From: Mycolicibacterium litorale
GTDB taxonomy: Bacteria; Actinomycetota; Actinomycetes; Mycobacteriales; Mycobacteriaceae
DNA: 64,000 nt
Assembly (NCBI GenBank): GCA_002007745.1
Contig: CP019882.1
Coordinates: 1,364,001-1,428,000, forward strand
Direction of reading: 5' to 3'
Shown here: positions 26,895 through 35,389 of the stretch, one piece after another
Position numbering within the stretch: position 1 is the first letter of the stretch
Layout: the number at the start of each line of letters is the position of its first letter
Position numbers and translations under genes: made by a program
The notes under the pieces: generated by a model
What the model was told of the DNA's origin: nothing
Database searches by the model: none
Seen by the model: the letters and a program-made list of their open reading frames with translations, nothing else

Positions 26895-27272
26895 ATGAAC
26901 GATCCCGCCGTCCGCGCCGTCGTCCTGGCGCTGCTCGCCGTCGACGGCGTTCTCTCAGCCGTCGCGGGCGCGCTGCTGTTGCCGTTCTTCTGGGGTTCGG
27001 TGCCCTTCCCGATCAGCGCGCTCATCAGCGGACTGGTCAACCTGGCCCTGGTCTGGGCGGCGTCCTACTGGACCGTCTCCAGCCGCCTCATCGCCCTGCC
27101 GCTGATGACCTGGCTGGCCACCGTCGCCGTGCTCACGCTGGGCGGCCCGGGCGGAGACGTCATCTTCGGCGGCCCCGGGGTGATGGGCTACTCGGTGCTG
27201 GTGTTCCTGTTCCTGGGTGCGCTGCCGCCCGGCGTGCTGCTGTGGTGGCGCACTCGGGTGGGCGACACCTAG
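26895..27272 (+). CDS. four-helix membrane protein, Rv1171 homologue
   Basis: This 125-residue hydrophobic protein starts at ATG 26895 (MNDPAVRAVV), 73 bases after mshB. Four membrane segments are evident, and the last ends in WWRTRVGDT. It matches Rv1171 by place and type; function is unknown. A longer in-frame extension through mshB is only a shadow. Its TAG shares the palindrome CTAG with the stop of the convergent gene (4-base overlap). Confidence 0.8.
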   Translation: MNDPAVRAVVLALLAVDGVLSAVAGALLLPFFWGSVPFPISALISGLVNLALVWAASYWTVSSRLIALPLMTWLATVAVLTLGGPGGDVIFGGPGVMGYSVLVFLFLGALPPGVLLWWRTRVGDT

Positions 27273-28285
27273 CCGGCGTGGTTCCGATTGGCCTTGCGCT
27301 GTGCGGCGCGCGAGGCCTTGGCGCCGTTGTCGGTCTTGGCACGGGTCCCGGCAGCGGCCTTACGGGCCGGTGACTTGCTGTTCTGCGCAGCGGCCTGCCG
27401 GCCATCGGATGCTGCGTCGGGTGTCGCGTCAGCCAGTGCTGTCACCGCCGCCGCCGGCTCGGCCGCGGTGGACTCCTCAGCGGCGCTGGCCAGCTGGGAA
27501 TTGATGTCCTGCGTCTGGGCTGCGGGCGCAGGGCGCAGGGATCGGCGTGCCGACAGACGAGCCTTCTCGGCGGGGGCCGCGGGGGCAGTCGCCTCGGTGC
27601 TCGAAGCCAGGTCGGCGGCCTGCGCGGCGGCCGGGGCCACGGCCGCGGCGAACGGCAGTGGGGGAAGCGGCGGGATCGGGAACGGCAGCCACTGCAGGCT
27701 GACGATGTAGTTGATCTCCTGGGTGATGCCGCTGTTGAGGCCGTTGCCCGCGGTCGTTGCGATGGCATTGAGGCCGTTGGCCCACACCGCCGGGTTCAGC
27801 GGGTCGTTGACCACCGGGTCCAGGAAGTCGTAGACGAAGCTGTCCACCACCGGCAGGGTGAACGTGGGATACCAGATGTAAATCTGATCGCTGATCAGAT
27901 AGCCGAACGGGACGAAGCCGAGCAGCCACGGACCCAATTCGAGGGAGACGTAGTTGGCCCAATAGCGGGCCACCCCGTACACCGAGTCGATGGCGTTCGA
28001 GGCGGCGTTATTCGCCTGCACGCTGGTCTGCACGCCGGCCTGCACGCTGCTCAGTTGGCTGGCGCGGTGGCCGGCCGGCGCGGCGGTGGCAACGATGTCG
28101 GCCGGGCCGAGAACCACGGCGGCTGCCGCAGCAGGGGGCACCAGCGACTGCACGGCGGCACTGAGCCGGACGGCGGCCGGGGTGATCGGCGCCGGTGACG
28201 GGGCCTGGACCGGCGCGATCACCACAGCACTCGCGGCGAGCGCCGCGATACCTGCGGTGAGATAGGGACGAGCGGACGCGGTCAT
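27269..28285 (-). CDS. exported alanine-rich protein with Lys/Arg tail
   Basis: This 338-residue protein has a signal peptide (hydrophobic run at about 8-24). A Gln/Ala region follows, then an aromatic-rich part (about 105-215) with LGPWLLGFVPFGYLIS and WYPTFTLPVVDSFVYDF. The rest is an Ala-rich tail ending in many Lys/Arg/Asn residues. The aromatic middle resembles segments in mycobacterial secreted PE/PPE-like and lipase-like N-termini, but no domain can be named. It occupies the place where M. tuberculosis has PE12 (Rv1172c), between Rv1171 and fbiC. It has the same architecture as the genes at 16778 and 18017. Confidence 0.75.
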   Translation of the reverse strand: MTASARPYLTAGIAALAASAVVIAPVQAPSPAPITPAAVRLSAAVQSLVPPAAAAAVVLGPADIVATAAPAGHRASQLSSVQAGVQTSVQANNAASNAIDSVYGVARYWANYVSLELGPWLLGFVPFGYLISDQIYIWYPTFTLPVVDSFVYDFLDPVVNDPLNPAVWANGLNAIATTAGNGLNSGITQEINYIVSLQWLPFPIPPLPPLPFAAAVAPAAAQAADLASSTEATAPAAPAEKARLSARRSLRPAPAAQTQDINSQLASAAEESTAAEPAAAVTALADATPDAASDGRQAAAQNSKSPARKAAAGTRAKTDNGAKASRAAQRKANRNHAG

Positions 28286-28406
28286 GGCGGGAACCCCCTG
28301 GTGGTGTTCAGCTAACTATGTCAATTTACGTTGACGTCAGCCCAGTGTTACAACTTCACGCCCCGTGTCGTGGTCGCTGATGCCCCGCCGCACAGGCGAG
28401 GCATCC

Positions 28407-28435
28407 GATCGACGGCGAGGACTACTGTGTCGATC
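28407..28435. promoter_or_regulatory. inverted repeats upstream of fbiC
   Basis: GATCGAC (28407-28413) pairs with GTCGATC (28429-28435), about 70 bases before the fbiC start. A TGACGTCA palindrome lies further up at 28332-28339. Both are in the 220-base divergent interval. No regulator of fbiC can be assigned. Confidence 0.3.
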
Positions 28436-28505
28436 ATGTCAGTCACCCGAGTTTCAGATTGTGAGACGCGCGGATGATTTTCCCGCTGTCGACGGTTACC
28501 CGGGA

Positions 28506-31085
28506 GTGGCCCTGAACCCCCAGCCCGGCAGTCCGTTGCCCACCCCGGTGGTCCCGCCCAGGACTGATGCTCCCTCACCCGCCGCCCTGAGGCGTGTCCT
28601 GCGCCGAGCCCGCGACGGCGTCGCGCTCAACGTCGACGAAGCGGCGATCGCGATGACCGCCCGCGGGGAGGACCTCGCCGATCTGTGCGCCAGCGCAGCC
28701 CGCGTACGCGACGCCGGGCTGGAGTCGGCAGGCCGACGAGGGCCCGGCGGCCGGCTGCCGGTCACCTATTCGCGCAAGGTGTTCATCCCGGTGACCCACC
28801 TGTGCCGCGACACCTGCCACTACTGCACCTTCGTCACGGTGCCCGGCAAGCTGCGCGCGGCCGGCCAGGGCATGTACCTCGAGCCCGACCAGATCCTCGA
28901 CATCGCCCGCCGGGGTGCCGAACTGGGCTGCAAAGAGGCGCTGTTCACCCTCGGTGACCGGCCTGAGGCGCGCTGGCCGGAGGCCAAGCAGTGGCTCGAC
29001 GAGCGCGGCTACGACTCGACGCTGGACTACGTCCGCGCGATGGCGATCCGGGTGCTGGAGGAGACCGGACTGCTGCCACACCTCAATCCCGGGGTGATGA
29101 GCTGGACCGAGCTCTCCCGGCTCAAGCCGGTCGCGCCGTCGATGGGCATGATGCTCGAGACCACCTCGCGGCGGCTGTTCGAGACCAAGGGTTTGGCGCA
29201 TTACGGCAGCCCGGACAAGGACCCCGAGGTGCGGCTGCGCACCCTGACCGACGCGGGCCGGCTGTCGATACCGTTCACCACCGGACTACTGGTCGGCATC
29301 GGCGAGACGCTGGCTGAGCGGGCCGACACACTGCACGCAATCCGCAAGCTGCACAAGGAGTTCGGCCACATTCAGGAAGTGATCGTGCAGAACTTCCGGG
29401 CCAAGGACCACACTGCGATGGCGGGTGTGCCCGATGCGGGCATCGACGATTTCCTGGCCACCATCGCGGTGAGCCGGTTGGTGCTCGGCCCCAAGATGCG
29501 CATCCAGGCGCCGCCGAATCTGGTCTCCCGCCAGGAATGCCTGGCGCTGGTCGGTGCCGGCGTCGACGACTGGGGCGGCGTCTCACCGCTGACACCGGAT
29601 CACGTCAACCCGGAGCGGCCCTGGCCGGCCCTGGACGACCTGGCCGAGGTGACCGCCGCGGCGGGCTACGTGCTGGTGGAACGCCTGACCGCGCAACCGT
29701 CCTACGTACAGGCCGGTGCGGCATGGATCGATCCGCGGGTGCGCGGCCACGTGGATGCGCTGGCCGACCCGGACACCGGCTGGGCGCTCGAGGTGAATCC
29801 GGTGGGCCGGCCGTGGCAGGAACCCGATGAGGCTTCGGAGTCCTTGGGGCGCACCGACCTTCATGCCGCCATCGATACCGAGGGGCGGCTGACCGAGACG
29901 CGAAGCGATCTGGGCAGTGCCTTCGGGGACTGGGAGTCCATCCGCGAGAAGGTCTCCGAATTGGCGGCCCGCGCACCCGAGCGTATCGACACCGATGTGC
30001 TGGCGGCGCTGCGCTCGGCCGAACGCGACCCGGGCGGCTGCAGCGACGACGAATACCTGGCGTTGGCCACCGCCGACGGCCCTGCGCTGGATGCTGTTGC
30101 CGCCCTTGCTGATTCGCTGCGCCGCGAGGCGGTGGGCGACGACGTCACATTTGTGGTGAACCGCAACATCAACTTCACCAACATCTGCTACACCGGCTGC
30201 CGGTTCTGCGCGTTCGCCCAGCGCAAGGGTGACGCCGACGCCTTCTCACTGTCCACCTCCGAGGTCGCCGACCGGGCCTGGGAGGCCCACGTCGCCGGTG
30301 CCACCGAGGTGTGCATGCAGGGCGGAATCGACCCCGAGCTGCCGGTCACCGGCTACGCCGACCTGGTGCGCGCGGTCAAGGCCAGGGTGCCCTCGATGCA
30401 CGTGCACGCGTTCTCTCCGATGGAGATCGCCAACGGGGTGACCCGCAGCGGTCTTTCGGTCCGCGAATGGCTGACCTCGCTGCGTGAGGCGGGGCTCGGA
30501 TCCATCCCCGGTACTGCCGCGGAGATCCTTGACGACGAGGTGCGCTGGGTGCTGACCAAGGGGAAGCTGCCCACCTCGGAGTGGATCGACGTGATCACCA
30601 CCGCGCACGAGGTGGGGCTGCCGTCGAGCTCGACGATGATGTACGGCCACGTCGACACCCCCAAGCACTGGGTGGGGCACCTCAACGTGCTGCGCGGCAT
30701 CCAGGACCGCACCGGCGGATTCACCGAATTCGTACCGCTGCCGTTCGTGCACCAGTCGTCGCCGCTGTACCTGGCGGGTGGCGCGCGTCCCGGGCCGACC
30801 CACCGGGACAACCGGGCGGTGCATGCGCTCGCACGGATCATGCTGCACGGCAGGATTTCTCACATCCAGACGTCGTGGGTGAAACTGGGCGTCGAGCGCA
30901 CCCAGGTGATGCTGCAGGGTGGGGCCAACGATCTGGGCGGAACTCTGATGGAGGAGACCATCTCCCGGATGGCCGGCTCCGAGAACGGCTCGGCCAAGTC
31001 CGTGGAGGAGTTGGTGGACATTGCCGCGGGGATCGGCAGGCCGGCCCGTCAGCGCACCACGACCTATGCCGACCGCGCGGCCTGA
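28506..31085 (+). CDS. fbiC: FO synthase (fused CofG/CofH)
   Basis: This 859-residue protein has two radical-SAM domains. The N-terminal CofG-like half has CRDTCHYC with Cys100/104/107. The C-terminal CofH-like half has CYTGCRFC with Cys561/565/568. FbiC joins tyrosine and 5-amino-6-ribitylaminouracil to form FO, the chromophore of coenzyme F420. The frame is open to 28365, but GTG 28506 ([10 protein letters not shown]) is preceded by a GGGA site and gives the family length (M. tuberculosis Rv1173: 856). F420 users in this window may include the reductase at 57329. Confidence 0.96.
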   Translation: MALNPQPGSPLPTPVVPPRTDAPSPAALRRVLRRARDGVALNVDEAAIAMTARGEDLADLCASAARVRDAGLESAGRRGPGGRLPVTYSRKVFIPVTHLCRDTCHYCTFVTVPGKLRAAGQGMYLEPDQILDIARRGAELGCKEALFTLGDRPEARWPEAKQWLDERGYDSTLDYVRAMAIRVLEETGLLPHLNPGVMSWTELSRLKPVAPSMGMMLETTSRRLFETKGLAHYGSPDKDPEVRLRTLTDAGRLSIPFTTGLLVGIGETLAERADTLHAIRKLHKEFGHIQEVIVQNFRAKDHTAMAGVPDAGIDDFLATIAVSRLVLGPKMRIQAPPNLVSRQECLALVGAGVDDWGGVSPLTPDHVNPERPWPALDDLAEVTAAAGYVLVERLTAQPSYVQAGAAWIDPRVRGHVDALADPDTGWALEVNPVGRPWQEPDEASESLGRTDLHAAIDTEGRLTETRSDLGSAFGDWESIREKVSELAARAPERIDTDVLAALRSAERDPGGCSDDEYLALATADGPALDAVAALADSLRREAVGDDVTFVVNRNINFTNICYTGCRFCAFAQRKGDADAFSLSTSEVADRAWEAHVAGATEVCMQGGIDPELPVTGYADLVRAVKARVPSMHVHAFSPMEIANGVTRSGLSVREWLTSLREAGLGSIPGTAAEILDDEVRWVLTKGKLPTSEWIDVITTAHEVGLPSSSTMMYGHVDTPKHWVGHLNVLRGIQDRTGGFTEFVPLPFVHQSSPLYLAGGARPGPTHRDNRAVHALARIMLHGRISHIQTSWVKLGVERTQVMLQGGANDLGGTLMEETISRMAGSENGSAKSVEELVDIAAGIGRPARQRTTTYADRAA

Positions 31086-31347
31086 GGCTCTCGCTGACGC
31101 TGCACGACCCGAATGCCGAGATTCGTGTCGACCGGGCCGGACGTGGCTGGCTAATATACGCAACGTCTAGTATCAGTAACTAGCGATATCCATGCGGAAT
31201 GCGTGGATGACGACGTATGGGGAAGGCCAAGTTAGGGCACACTGAGTCGGTAATCAGCCCACCGGCATCGGATACTTAGCGTTCCCTGCACCGCTTCCCC
31301 GCACAACACCACAGCCCACACCGAACAGCAGACCGAGGAGAACCTTC

Positions 31348-31671
31348 GTGACGTACACGATTGCCGAACCCTGCGTCGACATCAAAGACAAGGCATGCAT
31401 CGAGGAATGCCCCGTCGACTGCATCTACGAGGGTGCACGCATGCTGTACATCCACCCTGACGAGTGTGTGGACTGCGGCGCGTGCGAGCCGGTGTGCCCC
31501 GTCGAGGCGATCTATTACGAGGACGACGTCCCGGACCAGTGGTCGCAGTACACCCAGATCAACGCCGATTTCTTCGCTGAGCTGGGCTCGCCGGGTGGCG
31601 CGTCGAAGGTCGGTCAGACCGACAACGATCCGCAGGCGATCAAGGATCTTCCGCCGAAGGAAGAGGACTGA
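31348..31671 (+). CDS. fdxC: seven-iron ferredoxin FdxC
   Basis: This 107-residue ferredoxin starts at GTG 31348 behind GAGGAGAA. Its Cys pattern is that of 7Fe ferredoxins: Cys9, 17 and 50 for the [3Fe-4S] cluster; Cys21, 40, 43 and 46 for [4Fe-4S]; Cys25 is the extra conserved one. The C-terminal extension (DQWSQYTQINADFFAEL onwards) is typical. It matches Rv1177 and is followed closely by dapC. The 260-base upstream interval has a TAGTAT -10-like box near 31170 but no clear -35. Confidence 0.95.
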   Translation: MTYTIAEPCVDIKDKACIEECPVDCIYEGARMLYIHPDECVDCGACEPVCPVEAIYYEDDVPDQWSQYTQINADFFAELGSPGGASKVGQTDNDPQAIKDLPPKEED

Positions 31672-31685
31672 CGGCTCCCCGCCCG

Positions 31686-32795
31686 TTGCGCATACACCGG
31701 AGTCCGGTCGCGGCTCGTCTGCCGGTGTTCCCCTGGGACACCCTCGCCGACGCGACGGCCACCGCCCGGTCACATCCGGGCGGCATCGTCGACCTGTCGG
31801 TGGGCACCCCCGTAGATGACGTAGCCGAGGTCATCCGGCAGGCTCTGGCCGACGCCAGTGCCGCACCGGGCTATCCGACCACGGCCGGAACCGCCGCGCT
31901 ACGGGCCTCGGCCGTGGCTGCGCTGCACCGGCGCTACGGCATCACCGGGCTCACTGAACAGGCGGTGCTGCCGGTCATCGGAAGCAAGGAGCTGATCGCC
32001 TGGCTGCCGACCTTGTTGGGGTTGGGCGCCGAGGACGTGGTCGTGGTTCCCGAGCTCGCCTATCCGACCTATGACGTGGGGGCGCGGCTGGCCGGTGCGC
32101 GGGTGGTGGCGGCCGACTCGGTAACCCAGCTGGGGCCCGAGTCGCCGGCGGTGATGTTCATCAACTCGCCGAGCAATCCGACCGGCAAGGTCTTGGGCCG
32201 CGACCATCTGCGCAAGGTGGTCACGTGGGCCCGTGAACGCGGCACGCTGGTGGTGTCCGACGAGTGCTACCTGGGGTTGGGTTGGGAGGAGCAGCCGACA
32301 TCGGTGCTGCATCCGTCGGTCAGCGACGGCGAGCACACCGGCCTTCTTGCGGTGCACTCGCTGTCGAAGAGCTCGTCGCTCGCCGGCTACCGTGCCGGGT
32401 TCGTTGCTGGTGACCCGGCCGTGGTCGCTGAACTGCTGGCGGTGCGCAAGCACGCCGGGATGATGGTGCCGACGCCGGTGCAGGGCGCGATGGTGGCCGC
32501 ACTGGACGACGACGCCCACGAGCGGGAGCAACGGGAGCGCTACGCGCGACGTCGTGACGCTCTGCTGGCCGCGTTCCGGTCGGCGGATTTCACCGTCGAC
32601 CATTCCGAGGCGGGGCTGTATCTGTGGGCTACCCGCGGCGAGCCGTGCCGGACGACGCTGTCCTGGCTGGCCGAGCGTGGCATTCTGGTCGCTCCCGGGG
32701 AGTTCTACGGGCCCCGGGGTGCGCAGCACGTTCGGGTGGCTCTGACCGCAACTGACGAACGAATCGCCGCTGCGGTGGAGCGGCTGAGCAGCTAG
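31686..32795 (+). CDS. dapC: N-succinyldiaminopimelate aminotransferase DapC
   Basis: This 369-residue fold-type I PLP aminotransferase has a Schiff-base Lys in HSLSKSSSLAGYRAGF, with NSPSNPTG and SDECYLG as family motifs. DapC converts N-succinyl-2-amino-6-ketopimelate to N-succinyl-LL-diaminopimelate in the lysine/meso-DAP pathway, upstream of DapE (46054-47121). No ATG or GTG gives a full N-terminus, so I keep TTG 31686, which fits the M. tuberculosis Rv1178 protein. It is 14 bases after fdxC and probably cotranscribed. Confidence 0.93.
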   Translation: MRIHRSPVAARLPVFPWDTLADATATARSHPGGIVDLSVGTPVDDVAEVIRQALADASAAPGYPTTAGTAALRASAVAALHRRYGITGLTEQAVLPVIGSKELIAWLPTLLGLGAEDVVVVPELAYPTYDVGARLAGARVVAADSVTQLGPESPAVMFINSPSNPTGKVLGRDHLRKVVTWARERGTLVVSDECYLGLGWEEQPTSVLHPSVSDGEHTGLLAVHSLSKSSSLAGYRAGFVAGDPAVVAELLAVRKHAGMMVPTPVQGAMVAALDDDAHEREQRERYARRRDALLAAFRSADFTVDHSEAGLYLWATRGEPCRTTLSWLAERGILVAPGEFYGPRGAQHVRVALTATDERIAAAVERLSS

Positions 32796-32841
32796 GCGCC
32801 GGGCTCAACCGCCCCACCAAGCGGGGGTCAGACTTGCTTCG

Positions 32842-33480
32842 TCAGTTCATGTTCCAGGGTTCGCCGTAGGTGGTGACGCTGTCACCGGCCTTGGAGATCA
32901 GCCGGGCGAACGGACGCAGCAGCACACCGCCGGCCGCACCGGTGACGGTGCCGTGGGCGTTGGCCACGGCCACCGACCCGTTGGGTCCCTCGACGTCGAC
33001 GGAGAAGGTGGCGACTTCCTGGATGCCGGGGCCGTTGCCCAGGTCAGCGCTGATGGAGACACCCGGGAACAGGTTCGGGGTGATCACCGAGCCCAGCGGG
33101 TTGAAGCCCGTCGGGGAGATGTCAGCGTCGTCGAGCAGGATGTTGGGGGTGGTGTAGCTGAAGTTGATGCCCACACCCAGCGACCACGGGAAGCCGACCT
33201 GGTAGCCCAGCTCCAAGGTGCCCGCGAAGTCGTCGGCACCCGGGCCCACGACGCTGTAGACGGCCTTGCCGGAGTGGAACCACTCGCGGGTCAGCCGGTT
33301 GCGGTCCAGGGGGAACACGCCGTTGAGGAAGGTGTCCCACTGCTGAATCGTCATCGTGCGGCCACCGCCGTCGACCAGACTCAGCTCATTGTCCAAACCT
33401 GCGTGCGAAGTGCCTGTCCCGACGAAGAGCGCCGCGACGGCGGCGATCATCGCCACCAGCACTCGACCCATGTATTTCAT
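32842..33480 (-). CDS. MspA-family outer-membrane porin
   Basis: This 212-residue precursor has a 27-residue signal peptide ending SHA, then GLDNELSLVDG exactly as in MspA. The mature protein (185 residues) follows MspA almost throughout, including LTREWFHSGKA, FPWSLGVGINFSYTTPNI and VTTYGEPWNMN. The two Asp of the pore constriction are kept in ILLDDAD. MspA-type octamers form hydrophilic channels in the mycolate outer membrane of fast growers; slow growers of the tuberculosis complex lack them. ATG 33480 follows AGGGG; the upstream frame to 33591 is not needed. Which paralogue (mspA, B, C or D) cannot be told. Confidence 0.95.
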   Translation of the reverse strand: MKYMGRVLVAMIAAVAALFVGTGTSHAGLDNELSLVDGGGRTMTIQQWDTFLNGVFPLDRNRLTREWFHSGKAVYSVVGPGADDFAGTLELGYQVGFPWSLGVGINFSYTTPNILLDDADISPTGFNPLGSVITPNLFPGVSISADLGNGPGIQEVATFSVDVEGPNGSVAVANAHGTVTGAAGGVLLRPFARLISKAGDSVTTYGEPWNMN

Positions 33481-33722
33481 ACTGACCCCTTGGTGCTCAG
33501 TGGTGCTTGGTTGGTCTGCGGTGAGTCGGGGGGCCCGGTTCACCGAGGTTTCTGTGGATGCCAGAACTGGCGGTGAGTCCGATGCGGACATGCCGCGTGA
33601 CGGTGCTCACAGCCAGTCATGACAAAAGCCTCATCGGCACCAGTTGCCACATCGTTACCAACTTGCACAGATTTTTTTCAGGTTGCCGGCGCGGCTGCTT
33701 GACGAGCCTGCTCGGGCGAGGT

Positions 33723-35306
33723 TCAGGCGGTGGCGCGCAGGCTCAGGGCGAGCACCAGCCGCACGTCGGGATCGGCCAGTGAGGTGGACATCGCCTGCTC
33801 GATGCGGCGCACCCGGTACCGGACGGTGTTGGGATGCACGTGCAGCGCCGCGGCGGCGGCCCCGACATCGCCGAAGCTGTCGAGGTAGACCCGCAATGTC
33901 TCGGCCAGTACCGGCTCCTGCTCTCGCAGCCGGTGCACCCGCGGGTCGACCAGCCGCTCGTCGGCGGCCACCAGGGTGACGATCTCGTCGAGCACCACCG
34001 TCGTGCGGGCTTCGGCCAGACTCGTCACCTCGCCCAGCGCGCCCGGGTGGCGTTCGGCGCTGTCGAGCACCCGGTCGATCTCCCGGCGGGCGCCTGCCAC
34101 GCCGGCCAGGCCCGGTACCGGTGCCGCGATCACGGCACGGAGGTCCACCCCGAGCTCACGGCGCAGCGTGGCGGTCGTCCCGCGGACCCAGGATGTGACC
34201 GCGGCCGTCTTGCCGGAGTCCGGAAGGGCGACGTACACCCGGCTACCGTTGGGGGCGACCTGGGCGTCTGGCCGAAAAGCACTGGCGCTCAAGGCCAGAA
34301 CGTCAGCCATCCGCGGGTGCGCAGCCGTGCTGTCGAACCCGATCACGGCGGCCCGGCCGTCGGCGGTCACCGCGAGCTCACGTGCCAGCGTGGACACGTC
34401 GAGCCCGTCGGCGTCGGCCAGGCCGAGCAGTTGCTGGACGGCGAGCAGATGCGTCGACGGCCGGGCGGCGAGCCGCGTCATGATCCTGGCGGCCAGCACC
34501 GCCGCACCGCGCAGCACCTCCTCGGCGTCCTCGGCCAGGGGGCGGCTGCCCTGCTGCACCCAGATCGTCCCGGCGAACTGGCCGTCGGCGCGGTGCACGC
34601 CGATCGCCAGCCGCGGCCGCAGCCCCAATTCGGGCCGCTCTGCCACCTTGACCACTTGGCCGACCACTTGGCCGCCCACTTGGCCGCCGGCCCGCAACCG
34701 ATCGAAGATGCCCCACTGGGCGATCCAGCGCAGGTGCTCGGGCGGCCCGGCCCGGCCGAGGATCGACAACCGCCGCAGCTCGTCGGCCTCCTCGTTGGAG
34801 GGGGAGTAAGCCAGCACGTGCGACTCCGCGTCCTCGATGCTGACCATGCCGCGGGTGCGATCGGCGATCGACTGTGCCAGGGCGAAGAGATCGGTGCCGG
34901 AATCCGACAGCGGGTCGGCTGCCCGATGCTCGAAGACGTGATTGACCAGGCGGTACAGCCGCTCCCACCGCGCCTTGGGGTCCACCGCGACGACGGCCGT
35001 CCCGGCGGCGACGGCACGGGCGACGACCGGGGCCGACGGCTCCTTGGCGAAGACCGCCGCCGGTGGGCCGTGGGTGGCGCACTGCCGGTCCAGCCACCGC
35101 AGCGCATCGGCGTCACCGATACCGAGCAGGAAGAACACGTCCGCCGACCCGGCCCCGACCGACAGGCCGAGCCGGACGTCGTCGGAGTCGATCAGAGCCG
35201 CCGAGCGCACCGGACGATCCAGTCCACGGGGCGCCTCGACCAGCCGGACCAGCGTGGCATCCAGGGCCAGCACGAGCTGGCCGAGCCCGACACCGCCCTG
35301 CCGCAT
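33723..35306 (-). CDS. pruC: PucR-type activator of proline catabolism
   Basis: This 527-residue regulator has a long N-terminal sensor region, a GGDEF-like/CdaR middle part, and a C-terminal PucR helix-turn-helix (DVGAAAAALHVHPNTVRYRVRRIE, about 485-508). It matches Rv1186c (PruC), which activates pruA-pruB. It is divergent from pruA, with 83 bases between the starts, so it probably acts in that interval. A 12-bp coding repeat at 34645-34688 encodes GGQV-GGQV-VGQV-VKV, an unusual short repeat in the linker. Confidence 0.9.
   Translation of the reverse strand: MRQGGVGLGQLVLALDATLVRLVEAPRGLDRPVRSAALIDSDDVRLGLSVGAGSADVFFLLGIGDADALRWLDRQCATHGPPAAVFAKEPSAPVVARAVAAGTAVVAVDPKARWERLYRLVNHVFEHRAADPLSDSGTDLFALAQSIADRTRGMVSIEDAESHVLAYSPSNEEADELRRLSILGRAGPPEHLRWIAQWGIFDRLRAGGQVGGQVVGQVVKVAERPELGLRPRLAIGVHRADGQFAGTIWVQQGSRPLAEDAEEVLRGAAVLAARIMTRLAARPSTHLLAVQQLLGLADADGLDVSTLARELAVTADGRAAVIGFDSTAAHPRMADVLALSASAFRPDAQVAPNGSRVYVALPDSGKTAAVTSWVRGTTATLRRELGVDLRAVIAAPVPGLAGVAGARREIDRVLDSAERHPGALGEVTSLAEARTTVVLDEIVTLVAADERLVDPRVHRLREQEPVLAETLRVYLDSFGDVGAAAAALHVHPNTVRYRVRRIEQAMSTSLADPDVRLVLALSLRATA
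34645..34688. repeat. 12-bp in-frame tandem repeat inside pruC
   Basis: CACTTGGCCGAC/CC is repeated about three and a half times. Because the unit is a multiple of three it adds four residues per copy (G/V-G-Q-V) without breaking the frame. Confidence 0.8.
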
Positions 35307-35389
35307 GTTGGCCGATATTACTAGGGAGACGTGCCAGAGTTGTCCGATCCGCTAGCAGAATCCGGTGTGGGCACGGCGATGCTTGACCC

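Noticed and set aside
32796..32841. Possible terminator between dapC and the porin gene
   Set aside because: The stem (CCGC...GCGG) is only four pairs plus a G-run, too weak to list as a feature.
33834..35324. 496-residue open frame opposite pruC
   Set aside because: Antisense shadow of a gene with clear PucR motifs.
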